Assembly (NCBI RefSeq): GCF_003490935.1
Contig: NZ_QQGD01000002.1
Coordinates: forward strand, 318,958-382,957
Source of the DNA: Haemophilus haemolyticus_M
GTDB taxonomy: Bacteria; Pseudomonadota; Gammaproteobacteria; Enterobacterales; Pasteurellaceae
Reading direction: 5' to 3'
Length of the DNA stretch: 64,000 nucleotides
Numbering within the stretch: position 1 is the stretch's first letter; each line of letters opens with the position of its first letter. The notes below the pieces were generated by a model that ran no database searches, was not told the origin of the DNA, and saw nothing but the letters and a program-made list of their open reading frames with translations. Below are positions 17,590 through 25,475 of the stretch, in pieces. Made by a program: the position numbers and the translations under genes.

Positions 17590-18062
17590 TCAGAATTGGA
17601 CACGGTTTTGATGTTCATGCGTTTGGTGAAAATCGCCCATTAATTATTGGTGGCGTAGAAGTGCCTTATCATACTGGGTTTATTGCGCACTCAGATGGCG
17701 ATGTGGCATTACATGCCTTAACCGATGCAATCTTGGGCGCCGCGGCTTTAGGTGATATCGGAAAGCTTTTCCCTGATACCGATATGCAATATAAAAATGC
17801 CGATAGTCGTGGGCTATTGCGTGAGGCATTTCGTCAAGTGCAAGAAAAGGGATATAAAATTGGTAATGTCGATGTCACTATCATTGCACAAGCACCTAAA
17901 ATGCGTCCACATATTGATGCCATGCGTGCCAAAATAGCTGAAGACCTACAATGCAATATTGAGCAAGTCAATGTGAAAGCAACGACTACTGAAAAACTAG
18001 GCTTTACAGGAAGACAAGAAGGGATTGCTTGTGAAGCCGTTGCCCTTTTAATCCGACAATAA
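17586..18062 (+). CDS. ispF: 2-C-methyl-D-erythritol 2,4-cyclodiphosphate synthase IspF
   Basis: IspF forms the cyclic diphosphate intermediate of the MEP pathway and acts as a metal-dependent homotrimer. The 158-residue protein has the conserved start RIGHGFDVHAFG with metal ligands Asp and His, the HSDGDVALHALTDA motif, and the C-terminal TTTEKLGFTGRQEGIA motif. It is the last gene of the ftsB-ispD-ispF unit, followed by a USS-containing hairpin. Confidence 0.96.
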   Translation: MIRIGHGFDVHAFGENRPLIIGGVEVPYHTGFIAHSDGDVALHALTDAILGAAALGDIGKLFPDTDMQYKNADSRGLLREAFRQVQEKGYKIGNVDVTIIAQAPKMRPHIDAMRAKIAEDLQCNIEQVNVKATTTEKLGFTGRQEGIACEAVALLIRQ

Positions 18063-18074
18063 TTGTTTATTCTT

Positions 18075-18118
18075 AAAAGTGCGGTGAATTTTTTAAAAGA
18101 ATTTCACCGCATTTTTAT
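18075..18118 (+). terminator. USS-type terminator after ispF
   Basis: AAGTGCGGTGAATT (18077-18090) pairs with AATTTCACCGCATTT at about 18101-18115, with T residues following. The second arm is a degenerate USS. Confidence 0.75.
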
Positions 18119-18121
18119 TTT

Positions 18122-18137
18122 TGTGATCTAGATCACA
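18122..18137 (+). promoter_or_regulatory. Perfect-consensus CRP operator without a recognised downstream gene
   Basis: TGTGATCTAGATCACA is the ideal CRP site. A possible -10 (CATATT or TATTCT at about 18162-18169) lies where a class II CRP promoter would need it on the plus strand. The next recognised gene (dtd) is on the opposite strand and ends at 18587, so the transcript it would drive is unassigned. Confidence 0.75.
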
Positions 18138-18206
18138 GTTTTAGCCTAGAAAAAGGCATACCATATTCTTGTACAGTGAGTTTGTAGCTGATAACACAGA
18201 CTATAA

Positions 18207-18323
18207 ATGAAAAGATTTAGGCGCAAGAATGGATGTTTGTGCCATTTGGCATTGCGCTGTGCACTTTGCCTATTGGGTTTGGCGGGCTGTTGTCTGACAT
18301 TCCCGATTGTCCCTAATCAGTGA
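18207..18323 (+). CDS. Possible 38-residue hydrophobic peptide, unrecognised
   Basis: An ATG at 18207 opens 38 codons: a basic start (MKRFRRKNG), then a hydrophobic, cysteine-rich segment containing LCLLGLAGCC, then a short polar end. The profile is that of a tiny membrane peptide or a lipoprotein remnant. There is no clear ribosome site. A different frame of the same DNA also reads as hydrophobic sequence (FVPFGIALCTLPIGFGG), so this may be a decayed fragment of a larger transporter gene. A second small open frame of 41 codons runs from 18326 to 18451. I do not recognise either. Confidence 0.2.
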   Translation: MKRFRRKNGCLCHLALRCALCLLGLAGCCLTFPIVPNQ

Positions 18324-18367
18324 TAATGGCATTGGGTGATAATTCACCTTTGTTATTAAAGTGGCCA

Positions 18368-18538
18368 TTGGTGAGAGGAAACGTCCATTTATGGACGAGG
18401 GAGCAATGGAGGGCTTCAGTTCGCCTTTTTGCTCACCAACCTTGTTGTTAGGTACTATGTTGTTAGTTGACGTTGACTAATGGAATATGTACGTTTAACG
18501 CAGATATTCCATTAGTTAAGCTATTTAGCATGCTTAAT
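18368..18538 (+). ncRNA. Candidate structured RNA region between ispF and dtd
   Basis: The 524-bp spacer 18063-18586 contains nested inverted repeats. TTGGTGAG (18368-18375) pairs with CTCACCAA (18432-18439) and encloses the hairpin CGTCCAT-TT-ATGGACG (18382-18397). Downstream, a 13-bp stem (18476-18488 with 18504-18516, arms ACTAATGGAATAT and its complement) is followed by TTAAGC/GCTTAA and TTTTCT (18516-18543), which could end a transcript. It lies downstream of the CRP operator at 18122. No known RNA family is recognised, and the region could equally be scar DNA. Confidence 0.3.
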
Positions 18539-18586
18539 TTTCTAAAATTCAAAAATCTCGTCTTATTACTAACTCAACCGTTCTAT

Positions 18587-19021
18587 TTATACATTCAACC
18601 AAAATGTAACTGGGCCATCGTTTGTTAAACTCACTTGCATATCCGCTGCAAATTGCCCAGTTGAAACAGGTAATTTCTCACCGCACTTTTGGATAAAGTA
18701 TTCATATAATTCATTAGCCAATGCTGGGGGGGCACCTCTTGAAAAGCTTGGACGCAAACCTTTTTGCGTATCCGCCGCTAATGTAAATTGTGAAACAATA
18801 AGTAATTCCCCTTGTGCTTGTTGAACATTTAAATTCATTTTGTCATTTTCATCACTGAAAATTCGATAATTAAGCACTTTTTCAGCAAGTTTATCCGCTT
18901 TCTCTTGGTTATCTTCTTTTTCTACACCAAGCAAAATCAGTAAACCTTTGCCAATTTGTCCTATTGTTTCACCGTTTACATCAACTTTTGCCTGAGTGAC
19001 ACGCTGGATTAAGGCAATCAT
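18587..19021 (-). CDS. dtd: D-aminoacyl-tRNA deacylase Dtd
   Basis: Dtd removes D-amino acids (and glycine from tRNA-Ala) mischarged on tRNA. The 144-residue protein has the family motifs SQFTLAA and NDGPVTFWL and the start MIALIQRV. Its ATG overlaps the end of mioC by four bases, so mioC-dtd is a coupled unit on the minus strand. A USS lies in frame at 18680-18688. Confidence 0.95.
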   Translation of the reverse strand: MIALIQRVTQAKVDVNGETIGQIGKGLLILLGVEKEDNQEKADKLAEKVLNYRIFSDENDKMNLNVQQAQGELLIVSQFTLAADTQKGLRPSFSRGAPPALANELYEYFIQKCGEKLPVSTGQFAADMQVSLTNDGPVTFWLNV

Positions 19022-19458
19022 TTTAATCCCTCAATAAAGCTAGGTAACCATGCTTCAGCATAGCCTTCTTGATCATCCACGTTTAACACGTCAATTTTTA
19101 AAGTTTCGCAAATTTTGACCGCACTTTTTCCTTGAAGCACTTGCTCAACTTTATCCGCTGCATAGCAAAAAGTATCATAATCAGAATTACCTAATCCAAC
19201 GACAGCAAAACGAACATCTGAAAAATCGTTTTGGCTGTTAGCTAATTCATCAAATAGAGGTTTTAAATTATCTGGCAACTCACCCGCACCATGAGTTGAA
19301 GTCACAACAAGCCAAATTTTTTCATTTTCGATATCGGATAAACTTGGTCCGTGAAAAAGAGCGGTGGAAAAACCTTGAGTTTCTAAAACATCGTTTAAAT
19401 GTTCGGCAACATATTCTGCGCCACCTAAAGTGCTGCCAGAAAGAATGCAAATGTGCAT
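19018..19458 (-). CDS. mioC: Flavodoxin-like protein MioC
   Basis: MioC is an FMN-binding flavodoxin-fold electron carrier; the E. coli protein supports biotin synthase. The 146-residue product has the FMN phosphate-binding loop LSGSTLGGAEYVAE near its N-terminus and the later flavin loops STHGAGELPDN and GLGNSDYDTFC. In E. coli mioC neighbours oriC; here its neighbours are dtd and zapB, so no origin is implied. Confidence 0.9.
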   Translation of the reverse strand: MHICILSGSTLGGAEYVAEHLNDVLETQGFSTALFHGPSLSDIENEKIWLVVTSTHGAGELPDNLKPLFDELANSQNDFSDVRFAVVGLGNSDYDTFCYAADKVEQVLQGKSAVKICETLKIDVLNVDDQEGYAEAWLPSFIEGLK

Positions 19459-19531
19459 TTGATTATCCTGTATTTATTTTTCTTCCCTAACGTAGGGAAA
19501 AGTAAAAGAATATTTTTGAAATGATGAAAAT

Positions 19532-19562
19532 AAAAAGGCTTAGATTTTCTAAGCCTTTTATT
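19532..19562. terminator. Terminator downstream of zapB
   Basis: AAAAGGCTTAGA and TCTAAGCCTTTT form a perfect stem with a tiny loop. Both flanks are A/T rich, so it can work in either direction; on the minus strand it ends zapB. Confidence 0.8.
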
Positions 19563-19566
19563 ACGA

Positions 19567-19785
19567 TTAAACGTTATCGAATTTGCCAAGCAATGAACGA
19601 ATATGTTCTTGCCAGTTGCGGTGTTCGTTTTTCAGTTGTTCGTTTTCAGTTTGTAAACTTTCGATATTTCTGTGAGATTCTGCGTTTTTCTCTTTTAATT
19701 CTTCAACTTCTAATTGAAGTAATTGGATAGTTTCTACCGCTTGTTTAATTTTTTCTTCAAGCTGGTTTAAAATTTCTAAAGACAT
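19567..19785 (-). CDS. zapB: Cell division protein ZapB
   Basis: ZapB is a small cytoplasmic coiled-coil protein that stabilises the FtsZ ring through ZapA. The 72-residue product is almost entirely coiled coil, with the ZapB start MSLEILNQLEEKIKQAVETI and regular heptads of Leu/Ile and Glu. A purine-rich ribosome site (AAAGGAAAT) precedes the ATG. In E. coli zapB also neighbours glpX-region genes; here it is divergent from glpX. Confidence 0.9.
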   Translation of the reverse strand: MSLEILNQLEEKIKQAVETIQLLQLEVEELKEKNAESHRNIESLQTENEQLKNEHRNWQEHIRSLLGKFDNV

Positions 19786-19942
19786 AATGATTTCCTTTTA
19801 AATAGGGGTAAGTTTGAGAGTATTTTACCCAGTAAATTTGTCTTTTTAAAGCGTTGGAGAAAAAATTATTATGCAAACGATTACGCGGTGATAAAATAAG
19901 GGCATTTTGCCATGATCTAGAAAAGTAAGCAGAAGGAGAATA

Positions 19943-20959
19943 ATGATGAATCGTGCATTGGCTATTGAATTTTCACGTGTGACTGAGGCAGCTGCGTTAG
20001 CGACTCATATGTGGCTTGGTCGAGGGGACAAAAATGCAGCTGACGATGCAGCTGTGAAAGCTATGCGTTATATGCTGAACTTAATTCATATGGATGCTGA
20101 AATCGTGATTGGTGAAGGGGAAATTGATGAAGCACCAATGCTTTATATTGGTGAAAAAGTCGGTTCTGGCATGGGAGAATTGATTTCTATCGCCGTTGAT
20201 CCTATTGATGGCACGCGTATGACCGCAATGGGTCAGTCTAATGCTATTTCTGTCTTGGCTGCTGGTGGTAGAAATACCTTTTTAAAAGCACCAGATATGT
20301 ATATGGAAAAATTGGTGGTTGGCCCAGATGTTAAAGGCATGATTGATTTAACTTTACCATTAGAACAAAATCTTCGCCGTGTTGCATCTAAGCTAGGAAA
20401 ATCCCTTTCTGATCTCACCGTAATGGTATTGGCAAAACCACGCCATGATGCGGTAATTAAACAAATGCATAACTTAGGTGTGAGAGTGATGGCAATCCCT
20501 GATGGTGATGTAGCTGGTTCCGTATTGTGCTGTTTGCCTGATGCCGAAGTCGATCTTCTTTACGGAATCGGGGGCGCACCAGAAGGTGTGGCTGCTGCCG
20601 CTGCAATTCGTGCATTAGGTGGCGATATGCAAGCTCGTTTGCTTCCTCGTAACGAAGTAAAAGGTGATACCGAAGAAAATAAAAAAATTGCTGCCGATGA
20701 AATTCAGCGTTGTGAAGCATTAGGCGTAAAAATCAATGAAGTATTAAAACTTGAAGATCTTGTGCGTGATGACAACCTTGTATTTACCGCAACGGGTATC
20801 ACCAATGGCGATTTGCTTAAAGGTATCTCTCGAAAGGGCAATTTAGCCAGCACTGAAACAATTTTAATTCGTGGAAAATCCCGCACAATTCGTAAAATCC
20901 AATCCATCCATTATCTAGATCGTAAAGATTCTGAAATTTATAAGATTTTGAATATTTAG
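19943..20959 (+). CDS. glpX: Fructose-1,6-bisphosphatase class II GlpX
   Basis: GlpX dephosphorylates fructose 1,6-bisphosphate in gluconeogenesis. The 338-residue product shows the GlpX core: IGEGEIDEAPMLYIGE, metal-binding DPIDGT, and YGIGGAPEGV. AAGGAG precedes tandem ATG codons at 19943 and 19946; either could be used. The gene ends at a paired-USS terminator shared with the convergent autotransporter. Confidence 0.94.
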   Translation: MMNRALAIEFSRVTEAAALATHMWLGRGDKNAADDAAVKAMRYMLNLIHMDAEIVIGEGEIDEAPMLYIGEKVGSGMGELISIAVDPIDGTRMTAMGQSNAISVLAAGGRNTFLKAPDMYMEKLVVGPDVKGMIDLTLPLEQNLRRVASKLGKSLSDLTVMVLAKPRHDAVIKQMHNLGVRVMAIPDGDVAGSVLCCLPDAEVDLLYGIGGAPEGVAAAAAIRALGGDMQARLLPRNEVKGDTEENKKIAADEIQRCEALGVKINEVLKLEDLVRDDNLVFTATGITNGDLLKGISRKGNLASTETILIRGKSRTIRKIQSIHYLDRKDSEIYKILNI

Positions 20960-20970
20960 TTTGGGCAAAC

Positions 20971-21000
20971 AAAAGTGCGGTGAATTTTCACCGCACTTTT
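20971..21000. terminator. Bidirectional paired-USS terminator between glpX and the autotransporter gene
   Basis: AAAAGTGCGGTGAA (20971-20984) pairs with TTCACCGCACTTTT (20987-21000). The flanks are symmetrical, so it serves both convergent genes. Confidence 0.9.
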
Positions 21001-21022
21001 AAGAGGTATGTTTAGCAAGATA

Positions 21023-23680
21023 CTACCAGCTATAATGATAAATCGCTTGAATTGCATAAGGTTTGTCGAAGTTTTTACCGTCAGCACGGCTTACTTCTAA
21101 ACCAAAACGATGATTTGCAAATCCAGCATTTAAACCGACCGCACTTTCAAAACGTCCACGGCTGCTTGCGACATCAAGCGCGCTGTTTGTGTAATGAATT
21201 TTGCTGCTACGGTTTTTGCTAGTAATCGCATTTACTTCTGCATAAGGTTGTAAATTCCAACCATTACTTAATGCAAAGCCTTTGGCTACACGTAAACCAA
21301 TTCGAGAATAAACAGAAGATAAGCTATCTTCATTCCCTTGTGATGAAATATGTGTCCACGCTATTTGTGTTTGCGGGGTAATTGTCCAATCGTTCGCAAG
21401 GCTAAAGCGTTTGCCTAATTCACTCGAAATAGTATAAGCGTTGTAATGGCGTTTTTCAGTGTGATTTGAGTTAGTGTGTAAACGGCTGTATTTCACGATG
21501 TTATCTACATAAATACCGTTATCTGCAAGGTAAGCTGCATATAAGCCCACGCTATTGCTTCTTACTTTGCTATCACCGTAATGACCATTAAAATCAACGT
21601 TAGCTTGGCTGCGGCCAACAAATCCACCAACACGGAGGTTATCAGTTACAGCAGCATCAGCGCCCACTTGTACGCGATGTACGTTTTGTCTAAAGCCAGA
21701 AGTTTCACTCTCACCAGTAGAAAGTGCGGCTAATTTTTGGCGAGAATTCACATTACGAACCCACACATTGCCTTTTTCTTCACCTAGACGTTGATGGATG
21801 CCACTTAAATCATCTTCCACTAAAAGCAATTGTGCCTGACGAAGAGAAACTTGTGCATTTGCTAAGTCTGAAAGTAATGGTGTACTTGGTAGAACTGGAG
21901 CTGCAGATGGTACTACCGGATTACTTGGATTCACTACAGGATTACTTGGAGTCACTACAGGATTATTTGAAGTTACCACAGGATTATTTGAAGTTACCAC
22001 AGGATTACTTGGAGTCACCACAGGATTACTTGGAGTCACTACCGGATTACTTGGAGTCACTGTAGGATTACTTGGAGTCACTGTAGGATTACTTGGAGTT
22101 ACCACAGGGTTGCTTGGAGTCACCACAGGGTTGCTTGGAGTTACCACAGAATTACTTGGTGTAACTACATTTTTAGAGTTCGCTAATACCCAATTATTTC
22201 CCTCTTTTGTTAGGAAGTATTGATAAGCCCCTAAATCTACACGATTATTCGGGTTAGTTAAGCTAAATGCCGCATTACCACCATTGGTTTCTACAAGAGT
22301 TACTTTACCGTCAGTAACATTCTCGCCTTGGTTCGTTACCCCAATTTTGTGTGAACCTTCTGCGGTGCCCTGAACAATGATTTTATTTGCATTGTTATTG
22401 GCAATATTTGTGTAAAGATTAAATGTGCCAGAGCCAGTAAGATTTCCCGTGATAGTTAATACAGCATAAGGCGCTTTGGTGCTAGTTAAGGAAACGGCTG
22501 AATTATTTAAATGCAAGTCAGTTAATTCTGAGTTATCAACTAAATCCCATGTAGAATTGTTAGTGAGGTTTAATGTAACAGGCGTTTTATTTTTGTTGTC
22601 GTATTGTTTTACCATACCATTCAACTGAGAGTTATCTGCATTCAAAATAAATCTCGGTGAACTTGTCTTTTCACCTTCAGCTAAGTCTGTATCTGCTAGT
22701 TCAGGCATATTTAACCCTACAAGCACTTTTGCATCAGGTACTTTAGTATTTTTTAGATTAACGGTAGTTGAGCTGTAATTATTTGTGTCATCTCGAGAAT
22801 CTTGTCTATTGGTAAAAATAACCACATCTCCAGTGTTATTTTCAATGTTAGAATTTGTAATGTTGGTTACGCCACCATCAAGTACAAAACCTAAACCTTT
22901 ACTTTGACCTTTCGCTTCAATTGTGAGCAAGCTGTCTTCAATATTTAATGTAGTATTCTCAGATGCGTATGCAATAGTAGTTGATTTATCGATACCTTCT
23001 GGCTGTAGCGTGATATCTAAATTTTTGATATGTAATGTTGAGTTTTCGGCATCTATAGCAGTGCTGTTATATCCCCCCAGAAAAATAGAGGAGTTGGTAA
23101 TATTTGCTGTAGATTTATCAAATAGTTGGTACCCTATGCTCTCTTTAGCTGAACTAACAATACTAACTGCATCAATATCAATGGTACTATTACGCTGAAG
23201 TTCAAATGCTGAATTTCCTAAAACAGGCTTTCCATCTGCATCAACTGTAGAAAGCCCCTCAGATAAATTGATATTACCGAAGTGGAATTTAAGATTTGCA
23301 TCTCTCAATTCAAAAACAGAACTTTCAGGAAAAGCCTTCGATAATGTGAAAGTGCTATTAGGTTTGATTTCTAATGAGGTAGGTCTATTAGAAAATTGAG
23401 GAGCCAGGAAAATTAATGATTCTGTTGGGTAATCCTTATTGTCTAGACCATTTTTCATTCTAAAAGATACATGGGCTAGATTATTTTTATTTGTTAAATC
23501 ATAGCCATAATCTGAATAAAAATTCATATTTTTTACTTCAGAGTCAGTTCTTTCTGGATTCTTATATACGGTACCTTCATATAATTTATAATCAATGGCC
23601 CATGCCGAATTAACTAATCCTAACGCCATAGCCACCAAACTCACTTTAAAAGTGCGGTTAAAAATTTTATTGTTTTTCAT
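21023..23680 (-). CDS. Type V autotransporter with Pro-rich repeat linker
   Basis: This is a self-exported surface protein of 885 residues. It has a signal peptide (about 1-28, ending NSAWA), a passenger of beta-helix-like Asn/Thr/Ser-rich repeats (about 40-500) and a linker of about twelve 7-residue VVTPSNP units. The C-terminal beta-barrel (about the last 270 residues, starting near GNVWVRN) ends HYSW, aromatic as expected. It resembles the Lav/pertactin-type autotransporters of Haemophilus, but no tetranucleotide phase-variation tract is visible. Haemophilus USS occur only near its ends (21138, 23650). The space before its ATG is very short: an ilvC terminator hairpin lies 20-50 bp upstream. 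No passenger protease motif (GDSGS-like) is seen, so it is probably an adhesin. Confidence 0.88.
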   Translation of the reverse strand: MKNNKIFNRTFKVSLVAMALGLVNSAWAIDYKLYEGTVYKNPERTDSEVKNMNFYSDYGYDLTNKNNLAHVSFRMKNGLDNKDYPTESLIFLAPQFSNRPTSLEIKPNSTFTLSKAFPESSVFELRDANLKFHFGNINLSEGLSTVDADGKPVLGNSAFELQRNSTIDIDAVSIVSSAKESIGYQLFDKSTANITNSSIFLGGYNSTAIDAENSTLHIKNLDITLQPEGIDKSTTIAYASENTTLNIEDSLLTIEAKGQSKGLGFVLDGGVTNITNSNIENNTGDVVIFTNRQDSRDDTNNYSSTTVNLKNTKVPDAKVLVGLNMPELADTDLAEGEKTSSPRFILNADNSQLNGMVKQYDNKNKTPVTLNLTNNSTWDLVDNSELTDLHLNNSAVSLTSTKAPYAVLTITGNLTGSGTFNLYTNIANNNANKIIVQGTAEGSHKIGVTNQGENVTDGKVTLVETNGGNAAFSLTNPNNRVDLGAYQYFLTKEGNNWVLANSKNVVTPSNSVVTPSNPVVTPSNPVVTPSNPTVTPSNPTVTPSNPVVTPSNPVVTPSNPVVTSNNPVVTSNNPVVTPSNPVVNPSNPVVPSAAPVLPSTPLLSDLANAQVSLRQAQLLLVEDDLSGIHQRLGEEKGNVWVRNVNSRQKLAALSTGESETSGFRQNVHRVQVGADAAVTDNLRVGGFVGRSQANVDFNGHYGDSKVRSNSVGLYAAYLADNGIYVDNIVKYSRLHTNSNHTEKRHYNAYTISSELGKRFSLANDWTITPQTQIAWTHISSQGNEDSLSSVYSRIGLRVAKGFALSNGWNLQPYAEVNAITSKNRSSKIHYTNSALDVASSRGRFESAVGLNAGFANHRFGLEVSRADGKNFDKPYAIQAIYHYSW
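21905..22168 (-). repeat. 21-bp tandem repeat encoding VVTPSNP units
   Basis: About twelve copies of a 21-bp unit encode VVTPSNP or the variants TVTPSNP and VVTSNNP between passenger and barrel. The unit length is a multiple of three, so copy-number changes would alter linker length without a frameshift. Confidence 0.9.
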
Positions 23681-23696
23681 ATTAATTCCTTTGGAT

Positions 23697-23732
23697 TATA
23701 AAAAAAGCCAACTTATTGAATAAGTTGGCTTA
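23697..23732 (-). terminator. Terminator inherited with the ilvC remnant
   Basis: AGCCAACTTATT and AATAAGTTGGCT form a long stem followed on the minus strand by a T7 run. It stands between the ilvC tail and the autotransporter ATG, so any promoter upstream of it would have to read through. A possible promoter, TTGCGG with TAAAAT 17 bp downstream, lies at about 23736-23764 on the minus strand. Confidence 0.75.
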
Positions 23733-23751
23733 AATTTTACTGGTTTAATAA

Positions 23752-23850
23752 TTAACCCGCAACTGCGATACGTTTCATATCGGTCATATAACCGCGTAAT
23801 TCTTGACCGATTAATTCAACAGGGTGGTTGCGAATCGCATCGTTTACATC
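23752..23850 (-). pseudogene. ilvC: 3' fragment of ilvC (ketol-acid reductoisomerase)
   Basis: The minus strand encodes the last about 32 residues of IlvC, including AIRNHPVELIGQELRGYMTD followed by MKRIAVAG and a stop. Upstream codons are absent and unrelated sequence takes over beyond 23851. Only the tail and its terminator remain, so this copy cannot make enzyme. A complete ilvC presumably lies elsewhere. Confidence 0.85.
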
Positions 23851-23879
23851 GCAATAGCATAAATAGGCTAATTCCTCAT

Positions 23880-24262
23880 AAACTATCAAGACAACCCATT
23901 TATGAAACCTCACTATGCTAAAATGCATCCTCTACCTAAAACGGAAGAAAACCGCTTACGTTTAATAATTTTACAGCTTAAACCTATCGTCGAATCTTGG
24001 CAGAAAATAGCATCATTCAAAGTATATCTAGAAAAGGGAATTACTCGGACAATACCACAATGGGAAGTTTCCTTGGGCGATTAAAAATGGAATATTTTTA
24101 TAGTCAGAAATTCAACACTAGAGGGGGAGGTAGTTGATACAGTCAGAGATCATTTGGATTACTATAGTCATCGATGGATTCAACTAAAATTAAAAGGACT
24201 GAGTCCGATACAATATCAAAAACAATCCTTTAAATCACAGTCTAACTTTTTGGAGTCAAATC
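23880..24262 (+). mobile_element. Decayed IS3-family (IS150-like) transposase 3' end with terminal inverted repeat
   Basis: Across frameshifts the plus strand reads ENSIIQSISRKGN, then GRLKMEYFYSQKFNT, then RDHLDYYSHRWIQLKLKGLS and PIQY. This is the C-terminal DDE-integrase signature of IS150-group OrfB. The catalytic Glu that normally precedes SFFG is replaced by Gly, and frameshifts break the frame. The right inverted repeat is at 24239-24258 and is 15/20 identical to the left repeat of the remnant at 30472. An intact 60-codon open frame here (23902-24084) is a mixture of frames, not a gene. The element ends 11 bp from a lone USS after purT. Confidence 0.8.
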
Positions 24263-24285
24263 AATTTTTACCGCACTTTCGATTT

Positions 24286-25467
24286 TTATAAACTAATTTC
24301 TAGCTGTTCATAAGCTTGTTTTACTTTTTCCAATGCTTTTTCAACGGATACATCACGCGCAAGTAAAACGCCTAAGCGTCGATGGCCATTCACTTCACCT
24401 TTACCAAATAATCGGATATTAGTATGAGGTTGCGCCAGTGCTTTTTCGATTCCACCAAATTGCACATTTTGTGATTTGCCTTCCACAACAATAGCTTTAG
24501 ATGCCGATGGGCTAATCAACGTAATTTCAGGGATTGGTAAACCTAAGATCGCACGAGCATGTAAAGCGAATTCAGAAAGCTCTTGAGAAATCAGCGTTAC
24601 CATTCCTGTATCATGAGGACGCGGTGATACTTCATTAAAAATCACCTCATCACCACACACAAACATCTCTACACCGAAAATACCGAATCCACCCAATGCA
24701 CTGGTAATCTTTTCAGCAATCGATTGCGCTTTTGATAATGCAATATCCGACATAGCTTGAGGCTGCCAAGATTCCCGATAATCGCCATCTTCTTGACGAT
24801 GACCTATTGGCGCAAGGAAACTTGTACCATTGATATGGCGTACTGTCAGTAACGTGATTTCATAATCAAATTTGATAAAACCTTCAACAATTACTCGACC
24901 AGCACCCGCGCGCCCACCTTCTTGCGCGTAATCCCAAGCTTTTTGAATGTCATCTTTAGACTTTAAAATGCTTTGCCCATGCCCAGAAGAAGACATAATC
25001 GGTTTCACCACGCAAGGAATACCAATTTTTTCGACCGCACTTTGAAAGTCTGAAAAATTATCCACAAATTGGTAAGGTGAAGTTGGTAGCCCTAACTCTT
25101 CTGAAGCTAGACGACGAATCCCTTCACGATTCATCGTAAGTTGAGTGGCTTTTGCAGTCGGCACAACATTAAAGCCGGCTTGTTCTAATTCAACCAAAGT
25201 GGCTGTCGAAATAGCTTCAACTTCGGGAACAATGTAGTCAGGCTTTTCTTTCTCCACAAGCGCTTTCAATGCATTACCATCTAACATAGAAATGGTGTAT
25301 GCACGATGTGCTACTTGTTGTGCTGGGGCATTTTCATAGCGATCAACTGCAACAACTTCAACGCCTAAACGTTGCAATTCAATCACTACTTCTTTACCCA
25401 GTTCACCAGAACCCAACATCATTACTTTGGTTGCATTAGGGGTTAATGCTGTGCCAATTGTTGTCAT
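24286..25467 (-). CDS. purT: Formate-dependent phosphoribosylglycinamide formyltransferase PurT
   Basis: PurT forms formyl-GAR from GAR, formate and ATP, the folate-independent version of purine step 3. The 393-residue protein has the ATP-grasp layout: an N-terminal GSGELGKEVVIELQRLG nucleotide-like fold, GRAGAGRVIVEG, the GHRQEDGDYRESWQPQ motif, and EVSPRPHDTGMVTL. It closely follows E. coli PurT. It starts 8 bp after luxS, with GGAGAAATC as ribosome site, so luxS-purT look co-transcribed. purT is, as far as I recall, used as a marker of H. haemolyticus against H. influenzae. Confidence 0.94.
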   Translation of the reverse strand: MTTIGTALTPNATKVMMLGSGELGKEVVIELQRLGVEVVAVDRYENAPAQQVAHRAYTISMLDGNALKALVEKEKPDYIVPEVEAISTATLVELEQAGFNVVPTAKATQLTMNREGIRRLASEELGLPTSPYQFVDNFSDFQSAVEKIGIPCVVKPIMSSSGHGQSILKSKDDIQKAWDYAQEGGRAGAGRVIVEGFIKFDYEITLLTVRHINGTSFLAPIGHRQEDGDYRESWQPQAMSDIALSKAQSIAEKITSALGGFGIFGVEMFVCGDEVIFNEVSPRPHDTGMVTLISQELSEFALHARAILGLPIPEITLISPSASKAIVVEGKSQNVQFGGIEKALAQPHTNIRLFGKGEVNGHRRLGVLLARDVSVEKALEKVKQAYEQLEISL

Positions 25468-25475
25468 GATTTCTC

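Noticed and set aside
19018..19458. Replication origin next to mioC
   Set aside because: mioC adjoins oriC in E. coli, but here no DnaA-box cluster or gidA/dnaA neighbours are seen.
23902..24084. 60-codon open frame as an independent gene
   Set aside because: It runs across IS transposase sequence in the wrong frame; the neighbouring frame gives the transposase motif QSISRKGN, so this is remnant noise.
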